DNA of 34,105 nt, from assembly GCA_044238965.1 (NCBI GenBank), contig JBIICJ010000009.1, forward strand, positions 1-34,105, in the 5' to 3' direction. The translations under genes and the position numbers were made by a program. This document shows positions 22,845 to 30,800 of the stretch, piece by piece (the stretch's first letter is position 1; each line of letters starts with the position of its first letter). The DNA is from Micavibrio_B sp044238965 (GTDB taxonomy: Bacteria > Pseudomonadota > Alphaproteobacteria > Micavibrionales > Micavibrionaceae). Below the pieces are notes generated by a model. It searched no databases. It saw only the letters and a list, made by a program, of their open reading frames with translations, and was not told the origin of the DNA.

Positions 22845-23477
22845 ATGAAACTGGAAGATATTGAAAAAGAGCAAGAAATAATAACTAAAGAACTTGAGGG
22901 GCTAATAAATGATGCCGGAATAAGTGCTGAAGTTCAAAAGGCGCAAGAAGGTCCTTGGCCTCTTTTTCTTGGCGATATAGCACCATTCGGTTCGGAAGAG
23001 CGTGCCGCGCAAATTAAAATTGAAGAAGGCTATGAGCATAATTATTACAAAAGAAAAATTAGAAATGCCTACTTCAGTGTGCAAGATATTGAGCTAAGAA
23101 AGAAATTAATAGAAAAAGAGCGTAAAAAACAAAAACTACATGGGCAATATTTTGAAGCTCAAGTTTATTTAGCTCGACAAGAATTGAAAAAAACTAAAGG
23201 TACTAGAAGTACAAGTTGCTACTACATTGCCGCCTTGATTTCCGCTGTAACTGTTTTTCTAGGTCATGCTTTTTTCAGTATTTCAGGTGCTGTTGCTGGT
23301 GCTATTGTTGGATATTTTCTTGGCCGAAAAATAGAAGAAAGCGCGCGAAGGGATTATGAACTTTTGGTTATTGATGCTGAAGATAATTTGCAAGAAGCAG
23401 AGAAAGCCTGGCAAGATGTTAAGAATCAACCTGAGATTTTCCTGTTAGGGGAAGAGAATGGCGAGCAATCTCTTTAA
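22845..23477 (+). CDS. Orphan coiled-coil membrane protein of unknown function
   Basis: I do not recognise this family. From the ATG at 22845 the product has 210 residues; a TTG at 22833 would add four. Residues 1-30 and about 65-125 are highly charged and rich in Lys and Glu with heptad-like spacing, so coiled coil is likely. Around residues 130-165 lie one or two membrane helices, YYIAALISAVTVFLGHAFF and ISGAVAGAIVGYFLG, the latter Gly-rich as in tightly packed or hairpin membrane helices. A second charged helix follows to the end. Arginine is often AGA, unlike neighbouring genes. The gene directly follows tRNA-Thr, a common insertion point for foreign DNA, though I found no repeat of the tRNA end. 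No ribosome site is obvious. Confidence 0.65.
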   Translation: MKLEDIEKEQEIITKELEGLINDAGISAEVQKAQEGPWPLFLGDIAPFGSEERAAQIKIEEGYEHNYYKRKIRNAYFSVQDIELRKKLIEKERKKQKLHGQYFEAQVYLARQELKKTKGTRSTSCYYIAALISAVTVFLGHAFFSISGAVAGAIVGYFLGRKIEESARRDYELLVIDAEDNLQEAEKAWQDVKNQPEIFLLGEENGEQSL

Positions 23478-23504
23478 TCAGAAGTTTCTTAAAATATAAT
23501 TAAG

Positions 23505-24359
23505 CTAAACAAACAAAGGCTGTGACCTTTGGCCAGTATTAAAATGTGGGTGTGGCGGTAATTGATCATCCTTAATACGGGTTGGCATTAATGATCGCGC
23601 ATACCACGGCAAATGACCGTTATCATATGGCTTCCATTCCCCGTCTGTTTGCGCCAAGCGATTCATAATAATACCGAGTGCGATGGGGTTCATACCCATC
23701 CCTACGTGACTGGATGGAATTAAAATATTCTCACTTTTTTCGGTTGCAGGATTTAAAGATGCGCTCCAATGAACCACCCCATCACGACGTGATAAAATTG
23801 ATGTAGTCGGAACAGGCGGCGGCGTTAGTGCGCGCCCACCCATAATATCTTCGGTGATATGCGCTGTATCTGGATTTAAAATATTATATAAAGCACGTAA
23901 TGTTTGCGGCGTTGTGTTGTTATCTGCAGTTGTACCAAATGGCGATCCTAATGTAATAACTGATCTCACCAAATGCGGGTGTTCGCGTGCCAATTCGCGC
24001 GCAAATACTCCGCCTAATGAATGACCAATAATGGATACGCGCGCATTATCATGCTGCGTTGAAATATTTTCCAAATGTTGTTTTAAATGTGCGGCAGTCT
24101 TTAAATTTAACCCTAAATTTTGGCCATTCTCCCATCCATAAGGCCCGTACCCCATATCACGAAGATGATTGCGCAAAATAATAGTTGTAACATCATGCGC
24201 CATAAATCCTGGCAGAACCAAAACAGGATGACCATCCCCTTTGGGAATAAATTTTTGAATATCGGGCCATGTTAGTTTTAAGAGACCGAGTTCAATTGTC
24301 GCTCTGGTACCTTCGGTTGCGAGATTTGCGAGCTGAAAAATCTGTCGAAGTAAATCCAT
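23505..24359 (-). CDS. Alpha/beta hydrolase, lipase-like
   Basis: The 284-residue serine hydrolase has HPVLVLPGFMAHDVTT (oxyanion-hole strand) and the nucleophile elbow GHSLGG at about residues 110-115. A VITLGSPFG strand follows as in PGAP1/lipase-class enzymes, then a late His in SSHVGMGMNP that could complete the triad with an Asp in SRRDGVVHW. No signal peptide or membrane anchor is visible, so it is probably cytosolic or peripherally bound. Natural substrate is unknown; esters or lipids are the usual targets. AGGGAG just upstream of the ATG is a good ribosome site. It is a single gene, divergent from the Bax inhibitor-1 gene. The 254-base gap between them holds AT-rich sequence without a convincing RNA. 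Confidence 0.85.
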   Translation of the reverse strand: MDLLRQIFQLANLATEGTRATIELGLLKLTWPDIQKFIPKGDGHPVLVLPGFMAHDVTTIILRNHLRDMGYGPYGWENGQNLGLNLKTAAHLKQHLENISTQHDNARVSIIGHSLGGVFARELAREHPHLVRSVITLGSPFGTTADNNTTPQTLRALYNILNPDTAHITEDIMGGRALTPPPVPTTSILSRRDGVVHWSASLNPATEKSENILIPSSHVGMGMNPIALGIIMNRLAQTDGEWKPYDNGHLPWYARSLMPTRIKDDQLPPHPHFNTGQRSQPLFV

Positions 24360-24613
24360 GAATATCTCCCTGTTTTTTTATTCTGTTATTTAGGGTCATG
24401 CAGTTTCGAAATAACCGCAATAAAGAAGAGGCTGATTTGATGGTGAAATCACATCTTTCTATGGCGCAGTGCAACCTATTCCATTGATAAAATATACATA
24501 ATATTATTAATAAGACCGCTTATCCTTTTCTTTTTACCAAATCTGGACTATATTAATGCTAATTCAAAGCTGTTCATTTTGAACGCTTTAACAACCATTA
24601 AACGGAGTGAAAC

Positions 24614-25336
24614 ATGAATTGGCAAAATACAACACCACAAACCACAAAATCAGGTGCGGTGATTGATCAGGGGCTAAAATCCCATATGCAACGTATATAT
24701 AATCGTATGGGCGCTGGTGTACTCATTACGGCTCTTGTGTCGCTTTATGTTGGAAATAATGAAGCCTTGTTACAGGCAATTTTTGCAACTCCATTAAAAT
24801 GGGTTGTGATGCTGGCACCACTTGCCATCGTTATGTTCGGGTTTAACCCCGCGCGTATGTCATCAAACGCGATGCGCGTATCATTTATTGTTCTGTCTGT
24901 TTTATATGGCCTTTCATTTGGCGCGATTTTTGCCGTATTTACCAATGAAAGTATCGCCCGCGCCTTTTTTGTCGCAACGGGGATGTTTGCCGGCGTTAGT
25001 ATTTTTGGTTATACGTCGAAACGCAATCTTGATGGACTTGGTACATTTGCCGTGATGGGAATTTGGGGCGTGTTTATCGCCTCTATTATCGCGATGGTTA
25101 TGCCAATGTTTGGATTCCAGCCACCGAGCGCCATGTCGAATATTATCGCAGGCGTTGGTATTTTGGCATTCGCAGGCATGACCGCATGGCAAACACAGAC
25201 CATGAAGGAAATGTATAATGCCAATGACGATGTGGAAATGGCATCACGTATGTCATGGATGGCGGCGTTGAATTTGTACATCAGCTTTATCGCTATGTTC
25301 CAGTACGTCTTACAATTTTTAGGACAGCGCGAGTGA
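24614..25336 (+). CDS. Bax inhibitor-1/YccA family membrane protein
   Basis: The 240-residue protein has seven predicted membrane helices after a 35-residue polar amino end. Helix signatures include MGAGVLITALVSLYVGN and SNAMRVSFIVLSVLYGLSFG. Further on are GMFAGVSIFGYTSKRNLDGL, the family pattern in which F/Y-G-Y-T-(K/T) precedes a conserved DL/GL, and NLYISFIAMFQYVLQFLG at the end. Bacterial relatives include YccA, which modulates FtsH, and the BsYetJ calcium leak channel; either role is inference. The start is supported by CGGAGTG seven bases upstream. The gene ends with its own terminator and so is probably expressed alone. Confidence 0.92.
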   Translation: MNWQNTTPQTTKSGAVIDQGLKSHMQRIYNRMGAGVLITALVSLYVGNNEALLQAIFATPLKWVVMLAPLAIVMFGFNPARMSSNAMRVSFIVLSVLYGLSFGAIFAVFTNESIARAFFVATGMFAGVSIFGYTSKRNLDGLGTFAVMGIWGVFIASIIAMVMPMFGFQPPSAMSNIIAGVGILAFAGMTAWQTQTMKEMYNANDDVEMASRMSWMAALNLYISFIAMFQYVLQFLGQRE

Positions 25337-25363
25337 TTCGTTAAAAAATCAATTTTATCAGAG

Positions 25364-25393
25364 AAAACCGCCAATTTGCCTTGGTGGTTTTTT
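25364..25393 (+). terminator. Intrinsic terminator after the Bax inhibitor-1 gene
   Basis: AAAACCGCCAA (25364-25374) pairs with TTGGTGGTTTT (25381-25391), 11 pairs with one G-U, around a six-base loop. The T-run continues to 25393. The next gene begins only 18 bases further on, so its promoter may lie upstream of or inside this hairpin, or it may depend on read-through. Confidence 0.8.
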
Positions 25394-25410
25394 CATGTAC
25401 AATTTGTAAC

Positions 25411-26523
25411 ATGATCGGACGACTCAACCGCCAGCTTGCGCTCTGGGCAGAGCATAATCTTATTACACAAACCCAAGTGGATCATATCCGCGCCTTTGAA
25501 CAGGGGCGAGATAAAGCGCGATCAAAACGCGGTTTTGCTATGGTGGGGGTGACCGCCATATTCATTGGCGTGTTATCATTGGTAGCATCGAATTGGTCAC
25601 AAATTCCAGCGACAATGAAAATTATTTTGCATGCTGTTTTAAATCTTGGGATTGCTGGCGCTATTTTAAAAATTCCTTCTGATAAAATCATGATCAGGGA
25701 TTTATTAGTCACAGCCTTATTCGGCTTCACACTTACATTCATTGCCTTATTGGGACAAATATACCAATTGCATGGCGATATGGCCGTTACAATTTCTCTT
25801 TGGGTATTATTATGTACGCCATTTATATGGTTGTTTGGGCGCGGTGTGATTGCGATTACGCCATGGTTGATTGCTGTATTCGTATCATTGGGTTTGATCA
25901 TTGATAAATACGTTTCTATCGAAGATATTTGGCAATTACTATTATCAATGATGATGTTGTTTATCCCACTGCTATTAATTTTAATTTCACATGTTGAATT
26001 TATTGCAAAACAACGTCCAATATTTGCAGTGGTTATAAAACGATATGGCATGGTGCTTCTTGCCATTATGGCTGTTTTACCGCCTTTTACTTTTTGGAAT
26101 ATCACTAACGATGTATATATAAGTAAATGGACAACAATCGGTATTATGTGTGCAGGACTGGCCGTCAGCGTTATGGCTCTGGCTCATGACAGATCAGTAC
26201 AATTATTTACGGGTGTGTCTGGCATATTTATAATTTTGCCGTTTATGATGCTTCCTATGGATTCTGAAATTTTCTCGGCCTTTCTATTTATAGCTTACTT
26301 CGCATTTTTAGCATGGTGGGGCGCACAGCAGAATAATACATCTTTGATTGACTGGTCTATCCGCTTGATCATTTTACGTTTGGTAATCGTGTATTTTGAA
26401 GTATTCGGATTCTTGGCGGCAACAGGCTTGGGCATGATTTTAACAGGCGTAATCATTTTGGTGACATTACGAAATTTAAATAAGATAACATCATGGGGAC
26501 GGCGTTTGCTGGGGCAGGCATAA
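25411..26523 (+). CDS. DUF2157 domain membrane protein
   Basis: From the ATG at 25411 the product has 370 residues; a TTG at 25381 sits inside the terminator and is not a credible start. The amino-terminal 45 residues form the cytosolic helical region of DUF2157 (LNRQLALWAEHNLITQTQVD). About ten membrane helices follow, beginning with GFAMVGVTAIFIGVLSLVAS and the characteristic SNWSQIP stretch. The function of the family is unknown. It lies one base upstream of a GDYXXLXY-type gene, and this pairing recurs widely in bacteria, so the two products are likely to work together at the membrane. I see nothing that names a substrate. Confidence 0.85.
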   Translation: MIGRLNRQLALWAEHNLITQTQVDHIRAFEQGRDKARSKRGFAMVGVTAIFIGVLSLVASNWSQIPATMKIILHAVLNLGIAGAILKIPSDKIMIRDLLVTALFGFTLTFIALLGQIYQLHGDMAVTISLWVLLCTPFIWLFGRGVIAITPWLIAVFVSLGLIIDKYVSIEDIWQLLLSMMMLFIPLLLILISHVEFIAKQRPIFAVVIKRYGMVLLAIMAVLPPFTFWNITNDVYISKWTTIGIMCAGLAVSVMALAHDRSVQLFTGVSGIFIILPFMMLPMDSEIFSAFLFIAYFAFLAWWGAQQNNTSLIDWSIRLIILRLVIVYFEVFGFLAATGLGMILTGVIILVTLRNLNKITSWGRRLLGQA

Positions 26524-26524
26524 C

Positions 26525-27064
26525 ATGACAATACAAAAACCAATTTTGTGGGGTATTATTGCGCTTGCGCTGCCATTTTTATTAGTTGCAGTTATTTTGT
26601 TTCAAGGCGTAAAATCGTTCGAAGGTACAGAATACCGTGTACGTATTACGGGTTATGATCCGCGCGATATCTTGCGTGGCCATTATGTGCAATTTCGTTA
26701 TGAATGGCCAAGTGTTAGTCAATGCAAACCAAATCAAATTTGTGCGGCATGTTTTTCTGGTAACCCTAAACGTCCACAAATTATTATCAAATCATTTATC
26801 CAAGAAAATTTAATTGCACAAGATCAATCATGTCAAGTTTATTGGCGTTTAAACAATGTTGCAAAACCTGAAGATGTGCCGCAACCAGTTGCAGAATTAT
26901 TGAGATTTTATATCCCTGAATTAGAAGCGCCGCAGTTGGAAAGATTACTTCGCCTCAACCAAGATCGTTTTGAAATTGGCGTTATTCCTCATGCGGACGG
27001 TACAGCGGTTGCCAAAAATCTTTATATCAATGATAAAAGATTATCTGACTATTTAAAAGATTGA
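26525..27064 (+). CDS. GDYXXLXY domain-containing membrane-anchored protein
   Basis: The 179-residue protein has one membrane helix (about residues 8-28, ILWGIIALALPFLLVAVILF) and an exported carboxyl domain. The family motif appears as RGHYVQFRYEW near residues 51-61, with His in place of the Asp and Phe in place of the Leu of GDYxxLxY. The preceding YDPRDILRG is also typical. Four cysteines (CKPNQICAAC, then a later one in SCQVYW) may form disulfides in the periplasm. The gene starts one base after the DUF2157 stop codon and the pair is surely one transcript. Function is unknown. Confidence 0.85.
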   Translation: MTIQKPILWGIIALALPFLLVAVILFQGVKSFEGTEYRVRITGYDPRDILRGHYVQFRYEWPSVSQCKPNQICAACFSGNPKRPQIIIKSFIQENLIAQDQSCQVYWRLNNVAKPEDVPQPVAELLRFYIPELEAPQLERLLRLNQDRFEIGVIPHADGTAVAKNLYINDKRLSDYLKD

Positions 27065-27135
27065 CGCCTCCTTCTAATTCATTATCATTTCGCCCACATT
27101 AATAAACATATTTAATTTCTTGAGGAGGAGATATT

Positions 27136-27540
27136 ATGTTACAAGAATTCAAAGATTTTATTGCGCGCGGTAATGTGTTTGATATGGCGGTCGGTATCAT
27201 CATTGGTGCAGCATTCACAACCATCGTCAATTCAATGGTGGCTGATTTAATTATGCCGATTGTTGGTATGCTCACTAGCGGCGTTGATTTTTCAGATAAA
27301 TTTTTAGCACTTGATGGTCAGATTTATGCCAATCTCAAGGCCGCAAAAGATGCAGGTGCAACTGTCATTACATATGGTGTATTCGTGAATGCCGTGATCA
27401 ACTTTTTGATCGTTGCCTTTGTCATTTTCATGATGGTGAAACAAGTTAATAAATTAAAAAAAGCCCCACCTGCGGCTGATGCTCCTGTCCCCGAGGACGT
27501 TCTTCTTCTTCGTGAAATTCGCGATGCGTTGAAAAAGTAA
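27136..27540 (+). CDS. mscL: Large-conductance mechanosensitive channel MscL
   Basis: The 134-residue protein forms a pentameric pore that opens under hypo-osmotic membrane tension. The amino-terminal amphipathic helix and first membrane helix read LQEFKDFIARGNVFDMAVG and IIIGAAFTTIVNSMVADLIMP, with the Gly- and Ala-lined pore. A loop with GVDFSDKF follows, then the second helix FVNAVINFLIVAFVIFMMV. The last part is a cytosolic helix bundle with PVPEDVLLLREIRDAL, the family's usual ending. A very strong ribosome site (GAGGAGGAG) precedes the ATG. It is 71 nt after the GDYXXLXY gene, so it may share that transcript or have its own promoter. Confidence 0.97.
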   Translation: MLQEFKDFIARGNVFDMAVGIIIGAAFTTIVNSMVADLIMPIVGMLTSGVDFSDKFLALDGQIYANLKAAKDAGATVITYGVFVNAVINFLIVAFVIFMMVKQVNKLKKAPPAADAPVPEDVLLLREIRDALKK

Positions 27541-27562
27541 TATTTTATCAATTTATAACTTC

Positions 27563-27598
27563 AAATGCTCCCATGCCAATGGTTTGGGGGCGTTTTTT
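27563..27598 (+). terminator. Intrinsic terminator after mscL
   Basis: AAATGCTCCC (27563-27572) pairs with GGGGGCGTTT (27586-27595), ten pairs with two wobbles, around a 13-base loop. The run of six T extends over 27593-27598. It separates mscL from tRNA-Ala. Confidence 0.75.
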
Positions 27599-27670
27599 AT
27601 GGGGTAAATTGAGGGCTTGCAAAATTGCGGAAAAACCTTAAAACCAAATAAACATTCCCTTGTTTTGGAA

Positions 27671-27746
27671 GGGCCCATAGCTCAGCTGGGAGAGCGTCGC
27701 GATGGCATTGCGAAGGTCTGCGGTTCGATCCCGCATGGGTCCACCA
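27671..27746 (+). tRNA. tRNA-Ala (anticodon GGC)
   Basis: The cloverleaf is complete. Acceptor arms are GGGCCCA and TGGGTCC, with one G-U pair. The D-arm is GCTC with GAGC, and the anticodon arm is TCGCG, loop ATGGCAT, TGCGA. The T-arm is TGCGG, loop TTCGATC, CCGCA. The anticodon is GGC, and CCA is encoded. Its last 22 bases are the start of a direct repeat found again 96 bp downstream. Confidence 0.97.
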
Positions 27747-27785
27747 AGCTTATCATAGAAAAGATTTTATTCCGTGCGGGTGAAT
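27725..27785 (+). repeat. Direct repeat copy 1, overlapping the 3' end of tRNA-Ala
   Basis: This copy begins in the T-loop of tRNA-Ala and runs 39 bases past its CCA end. Its first 45 bases are identical to copy 2 at 27821-27865. The last 16 differ only by two one-base shifts (TTCCGTGCGGG against CTTCCTGCGGG). The offset is exactly 96 bp at both ends. Confidence 0.9.
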
Positions 27786-27795
27786 CGAACCGCAC
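27774..27795 (-). repeat. Inverted copy of the tRNA-Ala T-arm
   Basis: Read on the minus strand, the 17-base T-arm of tRNA-Ala (27719-27735) is reproduced in full, with only TCA inserted in the loop. The flanks GTGCGG and CCGCAC pair as a six-base stem. It lies between the two direct copies. Confidence 0.75.
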
Positions 27796-27802
27796 ATGAA
27801 AT

Positions 27803-27819
27803 AATTCGCAAAGCGAATT
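27803..27819. repeat. Short perfect hairpin between the direct repeats
   Basis: AATTCGC and GCGAATT pair perfectly over seven bases with an AAA loop. It sits just before copy 2. It might help end the convergent glutamate dehydrogenase transcript, but no clear T-run follows on either strand. Confidence 0.6.
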
Positions 27820-27820
27820 G

Positions 27821-27881
27821 TCGATCCCGCATGGGTCCACCAAGCTTATCATAGAAAAGATTTTACTTCCTGCGGGTGAAT
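27821..27881 (+). repeat. Direct repeat copy 2, orphan 3' end of tRNA-Ala
   Basis: This second copy carries the last 22 bases of tRNA-Ala, including CCA, without the rest of the tRNA, followed by the same downstream sequence. It stops five bases before the stop codon of the glutamate dehydrogenase gene on the other strand. Confidence 0.9.
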
Positions 27882-27886
27882 AAAAA

Positions 27887-30800
27887 TTATTTCACGAGAA
27901 TACGGAATTTTTGCTCCAATACCAATAACACTGATACATCAACCAAATTATTTTCTTTTACATGGGTAATGGTGCTTGTAATGTCGTGAATAATTTTGGC
28001 ATGAGTATTGACCCACTTATCCAATATATTTGCCTGCAGGGATTGGGGTTTTGATTTACCGTTTGATGATTTTAATGGCATTGTCATTTTTAGAACATCA
28101 ATTGTTAAATTTGCCTGCGCAGCATATAAACCATCTAAAACACTGGCTATCACTGCACGGCTCCATTCATTTTCACCATGCAGTTTTTTGGCCTCGGTAC
28201 GTAACCAATCAAAATTAAATAATGACCCAATAGCAAAATATAGCTTTGATGTCGTCATTAAGTCAGATTTATATTGTTGTGTGATGTGAATAATATCTGG
28301 TGCAGAGCCTAAAATTTTAAACAACGCAATCTCATGTGCCACTGATTTGGGAAGGCCATCATTAACCCATGCTTCCTGCTGCTCTTTAATAACGGATAAT
28401 GTATCCGCGGGTAATATTTTTTCAATATTATCACGAATGGTTTGAATGCCCGTGCCATAAATTTTTCCGTCTTCGGCGCGCTTAACGGCACGCCCTAATT
28501 TTGTGAGGAACCATGTGGTTTCACGTTGAGCGAGACGTGAGATTTTACGCAACGCTTTTAACTGTGCCATCGCAGGAACTTTATTATCAAGCGCTTCTAC
28601 TTTGTCCCATAGAGGGCGCAATCCAAAGGCATCACGCACAGTCATAAATGCACGCGTCACGTCGGCGGCATTGCACCCTGTTTGCTCCATTGCCAGGCGT
28701 ACAAATGTTGGGCCCATACGGTTGATAATGGCATTTGAAATCATGGTGGCTACGATATCGCGATATAATTTATGCCCTAATATTTCCTTACGGTATTTGT
28801 CTTGTAATGCGCGCGGGAAATAATGAATGGCCCAATCCTGCATATCCAATTGATCTGGAATATTGGTATTTACCAATTCTTTGGTAAATACGATTTTTGC
28901 ATAGGATAAAATAATACTCAATTCAGGACGTGTAAGACCTAAACCATTTTTATATCTTTCAAGGATTTGCTGTTCAGTAGGTAAAAATTCAATTTTCTTA
29001 TTCAGCAATCCATCGCGCTGTAATGAATTCATAAATGCAGAATCATTTAATAATGTTTCGTGTGATTGTAATTGCATTAATGATAAGGCTTGTGTTTGCT
29101 GATAATTATCACGAAGAACAAGAGCGGCAACATCATCAGTCATTTTTTCTAATAATTCATTGCGCGATTTATTTGATAAATTGGTTGCTGCCAATAAAAT
29201 CTTGATATTAACCTCGTGGTCAGACGTATCAACGCCCGCTGAATTATCTATGAAATCGGTATTAATACGACCGCCATTTAATGAATATTCTATGCGTGCG
29301 CGTTGGGTAATGGCTAAATTCGCGCCTTCACCAATCACTGATGCGCGAACCTCATCGGCATTAATGCGCAAGGTATCATTGCTACGATCCCCCACATCTT
29401 GGTGCGTTTCAGCCACTGCCTTAATATACGTGCCGATACCGCCAAAATAAAGTAAATCCACTTTCGCTTTTAATAAAATTTGAATTAAATCATTGGGGGA
29501 AATTTCGGGTGATTCAATACCAAATGTTTTTTGAATTTCAGGAGTTAATTTTAAAACTTTGTCACTGCGGTTGTAAATGCGCCCGCCCTTGGATAATAAC
29601 TTGGTATTATATTGATCCCACCCTTTGACGGTTTTGAAAAGGCGCGCGCGCTCTTTAAATGATAATTTTGTATCAGGTGTTGGGTCAATAAAGATATGAA
29701 GGTGGTTAAAAGCAGCGAGTAATTGAGTATGCTCTGATTGTAACATTCCGTTGCCAAATACGTCACCACCCATATCACCCACGCCAATCGCAGTAAATTC
29801 TTGGGTTTGAGTGTTAATACCTATTTCGCGGAAATGACGTTTGACCGATTCCCACGAACCGCGCGCGGTAATACCCATTTTTTTATGGTCATACCCTGCT
29901 GATCCACCAGATGCAAATGCATCACCTAACCAAAAACCGTATTCAAGGGAAATGGAATTAGCAATATCAGAAAAAGTTGCCGTTCCTTTATCTGCAGCGA
30001 CAACAAGATATGGGTCATCTCCATCAAGACGTACAACATTTTTAGGCGGGATGATTTTATTGCCTTTTTGATTATCGGTGATGTCGAGTAGGCCGCGAAT
30101 AAAAGTTTGATAACAACGAATACCTTCGGCTTGATAGGCTTCGCGCCCACCCGTTGTTGGTGGATTTTTTACAACAAATCCACCCTTTGCACCCATTGGT
30201 ACGATAACAGAATTTTTTACTTGTTGCGCTTTCATTAATCCTAAGACTTCAGTGCGGAAATCTTCGTGGCGATCCGACCATCTGAGGCCGCCGCGCGCTA
30301 CTTTGTCGCCGCGCAAATGAACACCTTCGACATGGGGTGCATATACAAACATTTCACGATATGGTTTCGGTTCGGGCAATTCGGGTGTTTTTGAGGGATC
30401 AAGTTTGATTGAGATATATATTTTATCTTGGTAAAAATTCGTACGTAACGTGGCATCAACGATACCTAAGATTGATCGTAGAATACGATCTTGATCAATT
30501 GATTTAACGGTTTGCAATTCAGAGAGAATTTTATTTTTTGTAACGTCGGCACGCTTAATTGAATGTGTCTGTGGGCTAAATTTCTCTTCAAACAAATCAA
30601 TTAATAATTTTGCAATTTTTGGATGATCGGTCACTGCCTGTTCAATATATGATAATGAATAAGGCATTTTGCTCTGGCGCGCATAACGTACATAACAACG
30701 CACAATTGACACGCGGCGTGCATCAACGGCTGAAAATAAAACCAATTGATTGAGGCGGTCATTCTCAATTGTTTGATTCCAAACAGATGTTAGGCAATCT

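Noticed and set aside
22692..23504. Integrated island at tRNA-Thr carrying the orphan gene
   Set aside because: No repeat of the tRNA-Thr 3' end was found after the gene, and no integrase is present. The only likeness between the flanks is AT-rich sequence.
24360..24613. Small RNA or regulatory element between the alpha/beta hydrolase and Bax inhibitor-1 genes
   Set aside because: The stretch is AT-rich with a TTGATA box, but no -10 at good spacing and no stable hairpin or conserved RNA motif could be supported.
27617..27799. Plus-strand open frame of 60 codons
   Set aside because: It runs through tRNA-Ala and the repeat scar; no ribosome site.
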